From NCBI RefSeq assembly GCF_001411555.2, contig NC_049905.1:18156097-18220096 (forward strand): DNA of 64,000 nt, in the 5' to 3' direction. Origin of the DNA: Juglans regia. Lineage: Eukaryota > Streptophyta > Magnoliopsida > Fagales > Juglandaceae. Shown here piece after piece: positions 47,492-58,180 of this stretch. Under the pieces are notes generated by a model. That model was not told the DNA's origin. It did not search any database and saw only the letters and a program-made list of their open reading frames with translations. Position 1 is the first letter of the stretch. Each line of letters opens with the position of its first letter. The position numbers and the translations under genes are program-made.

Positions 47492-48133
47492 TCAAAGACT
47501 TTGAAGTAGTTTCAAGGTCTCATCGATATGCTTTTCGGGTTGGAACTGATTGTTGTAGACGAGCTGAACCACCCCTTCCTTGTCAAGAACGTAAGTCTGT
47601 CTCCCAGGCAGTGTTCCAAACAGATCTGCAGGCACTCCCCAATCTTTCCTCACCTTATTTCCCTCGTCACTAAGCAAAGTGAAAGGAAGCCTATATTTCT
47701 TTGCAAAAGCCTTGTGAGACGATGAATCATCACCACTAATCCCAACAACCTCAGCTCCTGCTTTCTTAAATTTCTCATAAGAATCCCTGAAAGCACAAGC
47801 CTGTTTTGTGCAGCTAGGGGACTCATCTGCAGGGTAGAAATAGACAACCACTGGCTTGCCTTTGAATTCGGAGAGACTCACAGTCCTTCCATCCTGATCT
47901 TTCAATGTGAACGATGGTGGGACCGTACCTTTGTTCACCTTGGCAAAAATGGAACCCTTCAACGAAGAAAATGAGGGAATTGGAAGAGAGGAAGAATAAG
48001 AGACCTGGAGGCCATAAAACTGAGATTGTGATGACTTGGAGAGTATTGGGAAGTTATGAGACAATGGGTGTGTGGGACTTTGAGTGGGGAGCAGAGAGGG
48101 AATAGAATGCTTTGGGAGACCGAGTGTAGCCAT
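47492..48133 (-). CDS. Peroxiredoxin Q, chloroplastic (intronless)
   Basis: 213 residues, the normal length for plant PrxQ. Residues 1 to about 65 are a Ser/Pro-rich chloroplast transit peptide; the mature part begins near AKVNKGTVPPSFTLKDQDG. The thiol peroxidase reduces hydroperoxides in the chloroplast and is recycled by thioredoxin. The peroxidatic Cys108 and resolving Cys113 lie in CTKQAC, the atypical 2-Cys arrangement of PrxQ. GISGDDSSSHKAFAKKY and GTLPGRQTYVLDKEGVVQL are also conserved. The residues before Cys108 read ESPS where ETPG is usual. The single uninterrupted frame is unusual: to my knowledge plant PrxQ genes have introns. With the downstream A-tract this suggests a retrocopy, but the frame is fully open and looks under selection. 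Confidence 0.92.
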   Translation of the reverse strand: MATLGLPKHSIPSLLPTQSPTHPLSHNFPILSKSSQSQFYGLQVSYSSSLPIPSFSSLKGSIFAKVNKGTVPPSFTLKDQDGRTVSLSEFKGKPVVVYFYPADESPSCTKQACAFRDSYEKFKKAGAEVVGISGDDSSSHKAFAKKYRLPFTLLSDEGNKVRKDWGVPADLFGTLPGRQTYVLDKEGVVQLVYNNQFQPEKHIDETLKLLQSL

Positions 48134-48619
48134 GGGTATAGAGAGCGCAATGAAAGGTTCTGCGATATGCCACTTCGTTTTTGTTCCCTTTATATTTTAA
48201 CAATTTGTGTCGGTGTTTAGTTGGGAAAGATGGGGATGCGGATGGGGATGGGGATGGCTTGTGTCGTGGAAGATTGCTGACCCTAACCTCGGATGATCAC
48301 TGAGGCACCTATTCCAGCTAGCCCAGCCGTAACTGCAAACCGCTTCGTAATTAGTTAGGGAACTCTCCATCTCCTACCAAAAGGTATTTTAAGTTTTTTT
48401 TATTTTTTTATTATTATTTTTAAATATTTTTTTAACATCCTTAATCACTAACAAAAATTAAAAAAATATATAACTTTATTAATACACACTTTCTTAATCA
48501 TTAAGTAAAATAAAAAAATTTTAAAAAAAATCAAATACAAAAAGAGTAGTAATAGAATAGTAACTCTATCATTATTTTTAGTTATAACTCGGATGCTTAT
48601 ATATATATTATAAAAGGAG
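48134..48619. other. 5' flank of PrxQ, no other gene seen
   Basis: It includes the PrxQ leader (about 48134-48190) and an AT-rich stretch. GGGGATG repeats occur at 48231-48258. Confidence 0.5.
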
Positions 48620-48759
48620 GAGAAGATCTCTCATTATTATTAAAAGGCCTCACTTTTGGTAGAAGAATACCTTATACAAACTATGCTCCAACTGACTTAT
48701 TCCAAAAGAATTGAACCACTATGTACCAAGAAACCGTATACCCTACACCTAAAAAATAC

Positions 48760-49290
48760 TCCTCTCTTGCTTTCTTAAGTAAGGCAAGCCAAGTCGGTTA
48801 GTTCTAAGAATATCTTTAAGCTGGAAAGGAAGTTGTTCAACCGAAAACCAAACATTATTGCAGCCAATTCCTCCCAAACGAGCCATACAGTCCGCTGCAG
48901 TATTAGCTTCCCTGAAGATATGGTGAAACCGAATGTTACAATCCGCACCTGACATTTTATTTCTTCCCAAAAATCTTCCAAATACCATAAACTACACATA
49001 CCCTCCCTCAACCAGGTAAGCATTAGCATGGAGTCCATTTCAACAATTACATTATAACAACCTGGCTCCTTGCATTTTCGAAGCCCAAGCAGTAAAGCCA
49101 TCATTTCTGCTTTGTTATTAAAACCAATTCCAATATTAGCAACAAAAGCAAATTGCAACAAACCTTTATCATTTCGCAATACACCACCTACACCCAAGTC
49201 CCCTGAATTCCCTTTACTACTACCATAAACATTTAATTTAGACCATCCCGAATTGGGTTTTTGCCATGAGATTGCAATAATCTTTTTCTA
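48760..49290 (-). pseudogene. LINE RNase H domain (RVT_3 type)
   Basis: Minus strand: SGWSKLNVYGSSKGNSGDLG, GVGGVLRNDKGLLQFAF, NKAEMMALLLGL, VIVEMDSMLML. After a frameshift near 48970 it continues with FHHIFREANTAADCMARLG. This is the plant LINE-associated RNase H. The first catalytic Asp (usually NVDGS) reads NVYGS. Confidence 0.85.
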
Positions 49291-49509
49291 TTTGGGCTGC
49301 ATAATTGGTACCTGCAACATGTTCAAGATTGCCACATCTCTTCTAAGTAATTTAGAAACAGCCTTAAGTTTAATACCCACCCAGCTTATCCAATAAACAA
49401 TTGCCTCATCATGTATAGCTTCCAGAGAAGAAAGAACCCAACCATCACTCATGTGCATATCAATTATAGCCTTATGCTTCATCGCCTGCAAAGTTCAAAA
49501 AAAGAAGAA

Positions 49510-50503
49510 AAATTAATTTCACCATAATCGACCCAAGATTGCTCAACTTGTTTAGCAATACGGGTCTCTTCCCTTTTTAACTAAGCAGAAAGCTCTAGCT
49601 TAGAGGCCAAAACCTCATTCTCAACCTCCTCCAAAAATCCTTCATGAAGCCATGTATCACCATCCTCTACTCTCGCTTCCAACCTTCTAATATGCTTCCC
49701 AATCCACCCAAAAACCTCCTTATTCCAGTTCCTAAGAACCACTTTGAGTCTTTTTAATTTAAAGGCAGGCTTCAAAAGACCCGAACCACTAGTAACCTCC
49801 TGCCAAGACTTCGAGACACACCTCCAAAAATTCTCATGAGATGTCCACATTTGTTGGAACTTGAAGGAGCTCGAGCCATACCTCAGCGATATGTCAGACA
49901 TCCCAAGAATCATCGGAGCATGATCCGAGGTTCTACGGCCTAAATACTTAATTTCACAATATGGATAAAGGTCCAAACATTTGGAATTACAAAAATCCAT
50001 ATCCAAACGGGCCCAACTACTGCCAAACCCCATTGCCCATTACACCAAGAGAACTTATTGCCACTAAAAGGAAGATCAATAAAACCTCTAGCATAAATAA
50101 AATTGCAGAAATCCTCCATTGCACAAGGCAACCTCGGATTGCCTCCCCTTCTCTCTCTATCATCACTAATAATATTGAAATTTCCAAGAATTATCCATGG
50201 TAATTGAAGAGCACCGAAAGATAAAATCTTTGACCCTAGACACCATCGTTCCAAATATAAACACTTTGCATAAATAGTTATAACCACGAATGAAGCATCA
50301 ATCAACAACGAAATCTATTGATTAGAGAACCTAAGAACAGTAACCTTCACTTCTTTTTCCCAAAAAATCCACAATTTCCCGTCTTTAATACCATTCAAAA
50401 AACACTCACCAAACCGTAAAATGTGTTGCCAATGTAAAAGCTTACATTCATCTCTAAAATGCTCTGCCACAATCAATATTTTTGGTTTATGCTTTTTCAG
50501 CAA
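49510..50503 (-). pseudogene. LINE endonuclease domain (AP-endonuclease-like)
   Basis: The minus strand starts with LLKKHKPKILIVAEHF (usually a glutamate-containing LxExK motif). It continues through WIILGNFNIISDDRERRGGNP (usually GDFN) and FIDLPFSGNKFSWCNG; after a frameshift near 50030 it reads ARLDMDFCN, then YLGRRTSDHAPMIL, the conserved SDHxP catalytic motif. The following helical linker ends at WVDYGEINF, where the RT should begin. Confidence 0.85.
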
Positions 50504-50519
50504 TGATCTAAGTCTACTC

Positions 50520-52064
50520 CTTGAGGTCTTAAGGCCTCGGACGCAATCGTGAATTCAATCGAGAAGGCATGCTAGGAGCACTAGACGAATTGTGTAACAC
50601 TTGCACTTGCCAGGAACCACATCCTTCTTGAACAGTTTTGAATAAGAAAATTCATCAATTTCCTTTCCTAAATTAAGAAGCTCACCTTCACCCTCATAAA
50701 TTGAGCCAGCTTTATCTCCCTCCCTAGAAAAAACAACAACTTGCAACTCATGCTCATGACCCGACAAAACCCCCGACACATCCCCCACAGACAGAGCATG
50801 TGCTAACACCAACTCTGCAGTACCTGGTTCCAGAGACCCACTAAAAAATTGTCAACAATCAGAGCCCCATCATCTTGAGCCCCATTAGATTCCCCATGCA
50901 CAAAACCACTCCCCTTGCACGTGGTGAAAAGTAGATTCTCTTGGACATCATGCATATCATGCACGTTCTCAGACACCAAAACAGAGCCTAGCTCGACTTC
51001 TAAACCTCCCTTACCAACTAAGAGTTCTTTGCCAAATCCCCCATCAGACTTAGGATTTTCATTAGCATGCAAGTCCTCCAATTCCCCTCCCTTAGAAACC
51101 CCTTGAACAATGTCTTTATTAGCCTGAACCTCAAGTCTTTTTGGAACCCAAACACATCCTGACTTGCCATTTTCTTTCTTTTTCTTAACTCTTTCGATCT
51201 ACTGTTTACAAGTACCTTGATTATGACCTTGCACTTTGCAACACATGCAAAATGCAGGCAAAGTTTCATAAACCACTTGTTGACAAATACTCGTGGGATG
51301 TTTTGGCGTACCAATCCAAAAGGATTGAATCAGATCAACGGAGATATTCATCAAGATGCAGACCATTTGTCCTTGTCGCACATCGCGTGGCATTATCCCT
51401 TTTCAAATACGTACCAATAGGAGCCGTGATACTTTTTAGAAAGGCTTCGTGATAGAAATTTGGTGGAAGACCAAGAAGTGTAATCCAAACTGGGGGCCCT
51501 AATCGGTTCAGACTCCTTTATAAAATCTGTAGACCACTAAAATATTCGGTAACTCACACGATCGATGTTGCAGCTCTCTCTAGTCATAGTCTTCAGAAAA
51601 TACTCCTCATTCGAGAACCGAACGAACACGTTCTAGGGCCTCAACATCCCTAACACCACGGGCTGAAATCTTAATCCCCAGCGCCCATGAATGAAACCTC
51701 TGATCCTGTCTAGCGATGGCCTTTGCTGCAAAAATTTCAACACAACTACATATCGAAAAGGCTCTGTAGACCTTTCCACTTCTTCCTTTGAGAATTGAAC
51801 AAAAACTTCTCCTTCCAGGACTTTCGGCTGCCTAAAAGGGACAATCACCTCAGGGATGTCTTAAGGAGATTGAGAGACAAGATCTACGAAAGACTGAGAC
51901 TTGCCTGCCAACGTCGAGGAGTCAAGGGAATCCCTGACGACAGTCATACGAACGATTGCACCAAGAACACCCTAGCAGAGAAAAAAACCCTTATGAGGGA
52001 GATCAAGGGAGGAGATACAACAAGCTTAGTAACCACTATGTCAACTTCAAACACAAGATGGTGA
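50520..52064 (-). pseudogene. LINE ORF1 (DUF4283 and CCHC knuckle), broken
   Basis: Minus strand: N-terminal part near 51950; DUF4283-like EPFRYVVVLKFLQQRPSL and GFIHGRWGL (51850-51640); after frame changes FLKSITAPIGTYLKR and VYETLPAFCMCCKVQGHNQGTC with a CX2CX4HX4C knuckle at about 51210-51250. The acidic C-terminal tail runs to 50555. ORF1 proteins bind the LINE RNA. Confidence 0.8.
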
Positions 52065-52070
52065 CTGGAA

Positions 52071-52275
52071 TGACCTGACAGAACATCCCCTATATTTTTC
52101 CCTCTTGCCCAAATGATTTAACTGATTTATAAATCTCAAACATGCAATCACATTGATTTTTTGTTCTTATTCACCAGTTCTTTGTAAACTATCAGTGTCA
52201 TAGATAGTTGAAGTCGTTCATAATATATTTACCCTTTGTTTAGATGTAGCAGCAGTGAAGTTTTCCTTTTATCTG
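52071..52275. other. Spacer, no feature seen
   Basis: Plain AT-rich sequence between the LINE and the first MITE. Confidence 0.5.
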
Positions 52276-52738
52276 GAGCATTAGCATTGGATTCATCATT
52301 TTCATCTTCAAAATTTGATGAAAAGTACATATTTTTTATAAATTCAAAACTTCTCTATCTATAACCCTACATTAGATTAGCAATTGGATTCATCAAAATA
52401 ATAATATAATATTATTTTGTTAATAAAAATATTTTTAATTTATTTTTTTTCATATTTTACAATTACACTAACTATATGTTAATTAATAATTTAATTTGAT
52501 ACTTCAATTATTATTTCCCAACTTAAATATATGGTGGCTAAAAATTGGAAAACAATAATTTAAGTAAATAAAATAATGGTTATAGAATGTAAATAGTGAG
52601 TCTTCAAATTTAAAGATGGATGAAAATGTACTGTAGTTAAAAACTTGATATTTGTGCATATGGTGAATCCAATGCCATGATTTTAAAACTAAAATCATCA
52701 AATTTTGAAGATTAGACTCATTTAATGAATCTAATGCT
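52276..52738. mobile_element. MITE family 2, copy 1
   Basis: Left end GAGCATTAGCATTGGATTCATC; the right end inverted reads AGCATTAGATTCATT. Both subterminal parts share CATCTTCAAAATTTGATGA in opposite orientation, giving imperfect inverted repeats of about 45 bp. The body is AT-rich with TTAGATTCATCAAAATAATAATA-type sequence. Confidence 0.7.
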
Positions 52739-52739
52739 A

Positions 52740-53507
52740 GAGCATTGGCATTGCTTTCATCAAATTCATCTTCAAAATTTGATGAAAAGTACATATTTTT
52801 TATAAATCTAAAACTTCCATATCCTTAACTTCACATTGAATTAGCCATTAGATTCATCAAAATAATAATATAATATTATTTTTTTAATAATAATATTTTT
52901 AATTTTTTCTTTCATATTTTACAATTACACTAACTATATGTTAATAATTTAATTTGATACTTAAATTATTATTTTCCAATTAATTTTTTTCCTTAACCTA
53001 ATTATCCAATAAATACATTTTGCCAACTCTTCTTCTACCCAACAATCATATATACAAATTATAATGCACAATTTTTATATAATTTTGTAATTTTTATTCA
53101 TGTTTAGACTTAATATATTTATTTGAGACGTAGAAAAATATTAAGTTTATAAAGAGAATTGTATAAAAAACTATGAATTCATGTGATTTTTTTTATAAGA
53201 ATTCATGTGATTTGAGCAACAATATAATGAACAATTTTCTATTTGGTTTTGTTTTTAGCTTCATGTATGAAAACGACAATGTTTAGCTAGGCTCAATACA
53301 TTCATTGATGTGGTCCAGCTGTTAATGTCATTCAAATAAGTATAAAATAATCTGGATAGTTATGAACAGTAAATCTTTAAATTTGAAAATAAAGATGAAA
53401 GTCCTGTAGCTCAAAGTTTAAAATTTGTGTATATGATGAATCCAATGCAATAATTTTGTAGTTAAATTTATCAAAATTTAAAGATTGATGAATCTAATAC
53501 TAATGCT
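52740..53507. mobile_element. MITE family 2, copy 2
   Basis: It starts GAGCATTGGCATTGCTTTCATC directly after copy 1 and repeats its left 240 bp closely, same orientation (ACATATTTTTTATAAAT, CAATTACACTAACTATATG shared). It ends ATGAATCTAATACTAATGCT. It is about 300 bp longer than copy 1 because of extra sequence around 53000-53380. Confidence 0.65.
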
Positions 53508-54950
53508 ATAAAGGCAGTCAATGATATTAGTCATATGTGTATATTCCTTTTATCCATTCTGCATGGTAGTTGAGCATGAGTTCGGACGAGACATAGCGGC
53601 ACTATGTCAAATAGACCTGTGCTCGATTACCTCAGCCTGGTGAATACTGGCCAGGTCCCTGTCTCCCATGTTCATTCGGAAAATGAGGAGCTTACAATTA
53701 ATCCAAACTAGTTTATTACTTTTATTTAAAATGAAGGATGGTTAAGTAAAATTAAAATTATCTTTTAATGAAGTGTCATAATTATATTGGTTGATTTAAA
53801 ATGAATTGTAAACTAATTGTAAACTAGTTAGAGGTGTATCATTATCCTATTCATTCTATAACCCTGGGGAAATGATGTAAACACATTTATAATTAAATTT
53901 CTAATAAATTATTATTATTATTATTATTATTTCTAAATAAAAAATGGTAAGAGGAAGGAGGCAATTGAAAGTGGTTTCTAGAATTTTATATGAGGTAATG
54001 TTATATAAAATCGTGAAATGCATAAGCGTAGTACAATTATTTTGAAAAATAGTATAATATATTATTAAAAAATTATTTTTTTTTTTTTATGTAGATCTCG
54101 TATTTATTAATTTTTTTTTAAAATAATTACACGATACTTACACACTCACAACTGCAATTATTATTTCTCTTTTATATGACATTTCTTTTTCAAAATAAAT
54201 TCTATCCAGTCTTGGATGTGTTAGCAGAGCTACCCATCTAAGGACATATTTGTCTTTTACTAGGGGAAAGTTCTGATGATTTGGAGGAAACAGAGTTGTG
54301 TTGAAAAGCATGGTTCTTTTTTACCAGTTGTGTATGTCTACAACAAATATAATTTTTAAAGTTGGAACTTTGCACTTGTTGAGCCATCTTATCTAATTTT
54401 TTTTTATATTAGATGTCCATAAATTTGGTAATTTAAGCTAAAACAATTTGAAAGGTTGTGTTAATAAATATAATGCAATTTTATATTTTAAATATTTAAG
54501 GCATTTCCACTTCTTTTATATATAACTTACTAATTTCTTTCTTCTACATTTGATTATTACAATTAGTAATTGAAAAAGGTTGCATTAAACTACTCCACAA
54601 TCAACCATGTATTGCATGAATGCACGACTATATATATATTTTTTTTTACCATTATCATGTGATAGTGCACACTGCACTTCATCAAATAGTCTTTTTTTTT
54701 ATTTGAATTTCAAATTGTACACAACCACCCTCCATTTAAAACAAAGTTACGAAAAAAAAATAAAAAAATGTGTATCATTACTCTAAGACAACTTAATTAT
54801 CCACCTTTCCCTTTGCACAGTGTTTTTTTGTTTTTTGTCCAAACCCAAGTGAAATGATCTCTGCTGTGTAATCAATCTACACAGACAAGGGCAGCAAATT
54901 ATCCCGCCTTTCACAACTCCCTCCAACCTCCTTCCTTCGCTACAACGTAT
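53508..54950. other. AT-rich intergenic DNA
   Basis: No gene supported. A (TTA)n tract lies at 53907-53930. A GC-richer patch at 53570-53690 stands out from the AT-rich surroundings but shows no family match. Confidence 0.5.
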
Positions 54951-55046
54951 AATGCATTACACTAATCAAGCAGGTTTTTCAGATACCATGCTTCTGCCCT
55001 TTATCTCTATATCCAATTGTCCCAAGGTCGTTTCAAAGATCTACTT

Positions 55047-55274
55047 TCACTCCAATTCTACCATCAAAACTGACAAGGTAAAAAACTGGGGCCGCTTGGG
55101 CTTATCTGGCCACAATTTCAATGAATCTCTGGCAATCTTGTCCTCAGCTGAAATTACATGTTCCTTGCAGGATCTAGTGTTCCTCCGGGCAGTATTCTGT
55201 AAAGGAGTTTTCTCCGGTGTAGCTGTATGAGGATGTATCTCAAGACCAGGACACAAGGATGACACCTTTAGCAA
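55047..55274 (-). other. Open frame, possible exon remnant
   Basis: On the minus strand the frame has non-repetitive, coding-like residue use (SSLCPGLEIHPHTATPEKTP, DKIARDSLKLWPDKPKRPQ) in a GC-richer island. No family recognised and no flanking exons found. It may be a captured or relic exon. Confidence 0.2.
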
Positions 55275-55429
55275 ATATCAATCCATGAAGCATGATGCAT
55301 CATTACATCTGTCATTTAAGATCAAATATTAGCAGGTGCCTATTAGTTCAAAACTACTTTCCAAACAGAATGGTAAAATGGGCAAAAGTTAAATGGCAAT
55401 GCATTTCAGAATAAATAAGAGTTTTTCTT

Positions 55430-56040
55430 ATGAGAAAAATTTAATCAAGGCAAAAAAAGGGTATAACCCAAAGTGAAATGAAGTATACAAGAGATTCTCG
55501 TAACTGGGAAAAGTGCTAAAAGATCTTGAACAGTAGAAACATAAGAAGCTACACTATTTTGGACCATTGTACAATGAAAGAGATGACTTGAGCTCAAGTA
55601 TACAGATGACTTGAGCTCCAACACTAAATTTGCGTAACCTTAAAAGCTATGCGCATTCCTTTCTCTCCAAATATATCGTAGTAAGCAAGATGGGGCCATC
55701 CACCATGATACAGAGTATTGATGGCTATCGGGTTTCCCTTCTCAACATATTGTACATTCACCACTCAGGAAGGCATAACCCAATCTATCCCAAATAGGCC
55801 AAAAACCATGTTCCATATGCTATCAACCTCGCAATGCAACAAAAGATGACCCAATGTTTCCGTGTTCTTCCTCAATATGGAATATGAAGAAGCAGCTCTA
55901 CTCGTTTGGCTTCCTTACCATGTAAATAAATACCAAATTTCCAGATTAAGAAATGAAGTCACCATTGGCATGACTGGAAACCAATACAGGTACCAAAAAA
56001 CACAGCAGAAAGATGGAGAAAAGTAGTCATAGCCAAAGTA
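55430..56040 (-). mobile_element. LINE 3' end fragment
   Basis: Minus strand: LRKNTETLGHLLLHCEVDSI, NMVFGLFGIDWVMPS, the zf-RVT to C-terminal region of a plant LINE. It ends at about 55430 with TTTTTCTCATAAGAAAAAC, the usual 3' terminal style of these elements. Truncated at 56040, next to another LINE 3' end. Confidence 0.7.
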
Positions 56041-56449
56041 AGTATTTTTTTTATAAGTAAATGATTTTATTGATGATGATAGGCATAGTCCAAGTATACA
56101 AGATGGTATACAAGAGATAAGACCTATCTAGGTTGCAGTAATGGAAACAAGAAAGTCATGAAAGTCTAGACCATTAAAATCTATAGCTATGGCCCATAGA
56201 AATAAGGTTCTAAAAAAGAAGGATCAAAGTTCCTCTATTGTCCGCTCCTTATCTTCAATTGTCCGATCGTTGCGCTCCTGCCATATGCACCACATAATGC
56301 AAATAGGGACCATCTTCCACATAGCTTTGATTTGTGGAAAGCCTCTAGGAAGTGTCCAGCTGGCCAAAAACTCAACAATGTGGCAGGCATTACCCAGGCT
56401 AACTCTATTCGGCTGAACACTTCAATCCACAAAGCTTGAGCTATCTAGC

Positions 56450-57395
56450 AATGTAGTAAGAGATGGTCCACCATTTCACTTGATTTCTTGCACATGCAGC
56501 ACTAATCTAGTATAATTACCCTGCGCTTCCTCATATTATCTGTTGTCAAAATCTTTTCCAGTGAAGCTGTCCAAGCAAAGAAGGTTGCTTTGGGGGGCGC
56601 CTTATTCCTCCAAATTCTTCTCCATGAGAACTGATTATTTAGTGAGTGTGTGAGGGATTTGTAGAAGGATCGAACCGAGAATGTACCCTTACCTACAAGT
56701 ACCCACCACAACTTGTCCGCTTGTTGTCCATTCGGTTTCTTAGAATACAATAGGCTAAAGAATTCTTCAAAGTTGCCTACTTCCCAATCTTGTGCCGCCC
56801 TATTGAAAGTGATGTTCCATTGGACTTGATCCTCCAATAACATCATGAGATCCGCTACTGAACCTTCTTGATCACATGCCACCCGGAAAACTAAGGGAAA
56901 CGAATCCTTTAGGGCAATATTCTCACACCATATGTATTTTATTCTAGATCCTGAACCCAGCACAAGTTTAGTATGGCGAGTGAAAACCCCCCACCCTCGT
57001 CTAATGTATTTCCAAACTCCCACTCCATAAGCCTCATTCACCTCTTTAGTACACCAGCCATCCCACAAACTTCCATACTTGCAGTCAACCACCGACTTCC
57101 TTAGGGCTTTCGGCTCCATATTATATCTCCATAACCATTTTCCAAATAAGGCCCGATTGAAAGGAAAAAAAAAAAAAAAAAAGGCCAAGGCCCGATTGAA
57201 AGTTCTCATATTTTTAATTCCCAACCCACCAGAGGAGATTGGCCTACATACCTTGTCCCAACTGACTAGATGGAATTTAAATTCATCCCCCACACCATTC
57301 CATAAGAAATCACAATAAAGTTTTTCAATCCGGGCTGCTACGCTAGCTGGAATTGGGAATAGAGACAGAAAATATATTGGTAAGTTAGAGAGAGT
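56450..57395 (-). pseudogene. LINE ORF2 C-terminal part (post-RT and zf-RVT)
   Basis: The minus strand reads STLSNLPIYFLSLFPIPASV from about 57390, then by a frame change WDKVCRPISSGGLGIKNMRTFNRAL. The zf-RVT region follows (GKGTFSVRSFYKSL, WRRIWRNKAPPKATFFAWTA, then CCMCKKSSEMVDHLLLHC). The 263-codon frame at 56502-57293 is open even across a 39-bp in-frame duplication containing an A-tract (57164-57202). Confidence 0.85.
57148..57202. repeat. 16-bp direct repeat flanking an A-tract
   Basis: AAGGCCCGATTGAAAG occurs at 57148-57163 and 57187-57202. Between them lie G, about 19 A residues and GGCC. The copy plus insert adds 39 bp and keeps the LINE reading frame. Confidence 0.85.
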
Positions 57396-57958
57396 ACTCT
57401 AAAAGAACCCCCCATGAGAGGAAGATCCACCAAATTCAAATAAAAAATACAATCTGAAAATTCTGTCATTGCTCGGTGCAGCCTGTTGTCTCCAGATCGT
57501 TCGCTTAGGAATCTTATAACATTAAAATCCTCACCCATGCACTATGGAAGATTTGATCAGCTATGTACTCCAGCAAGTTCTTCCCATAATAGTCATCTGA
57601 TATTGTCTACATTCGGCCCATATATACCTGCAAATGCCCACAAGAAATTATCTTCCACACTTTTAAAAGAACAAGCCACTGTATACTCCCCTATGAAGTC
57701 TTCCATTTTCTCCACCACTCTTTTGTCCCACATCACTAAGATTCCACCCGATGCCCTATTCGAAGCAAGATCCACCCAATCCACATAGGGACAGCTCCAA
57801 ATACTTCACACAATTTTCCTTAAAATAAATTTAAGCTTAATTTCTTGTAAGCAAACTATGTCTACCTTCCACTCACGAAGCAAATTTTTTATACGAAGAA
57901 GCTTATTTGCCTCATTAAGCCCACGGATATTCCAAGACATAATTTTAGGCTTCATTTT
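57396..57958 (-). pseudogene. LINE endonuclease, 3' part lost
   Basis: The minus strand starts MKPKIMSWNIRGLNEANK at about 57955, followed by VDIVCLQEIKL (catalytic Glu), GGILVMWDKRVVEKMEDFIG and WAFAGIYGPN. After a frame change FLSERSGDNRLHRAMTEFSD and LVDLPLMGGSF follow. The SDH catalytic motif and everything to the RT thumb are deleted. Confidence 0.85.
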
Positions 57959-58180
57959 TTTTTTTGATAAGTAAAAATATTGTATATATCAAAAGGAGAA
58001 ACCAGTTACACTGAGTGTAAACAAGAAAACACCTTACCCAAAATGACCCAACAAGCCCCTAATGACCCAACAAGCCCATAAAAAACTAACCCAAAGTACA
58101 TCAGACCCGACCCCAAACCTTGTTTCCCGTAGAACTAAAACTCTACCCGAACACCAACCCCAACACCTTGATACCTGTCT
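57956..58180 (-). other. ORF1-ORF2 spacer resembling a LINE 3' UTR
   Basis: On the minus strand this ends TTTTTACTTATC followed by an A-run just before the ORF2 ATG. That is the same terminal style as the LINE 3' end at 56047. The equivalent spacer in the neighbouring LINE copy (60190-60226) is only about 40 bp. A 5'-truncated LINE tail inserted between the two ORFs would explain it. Confidence 0.5.

Larger units (their letters stand above)
48620..52070 (-). mobile_element. LINE with ORF1, endonuclease and RNase H but no RT
   Basis: Minus-strand order is ORF1 (DUF4283 and zinc knuckle), endonuclease, RNase H, 3' end. The reverse transcriptase and zf-RVT core of about 2 kb is absent between 49500 and 49490. 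Frameshifts occur in each module. Confidence 0.85.
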
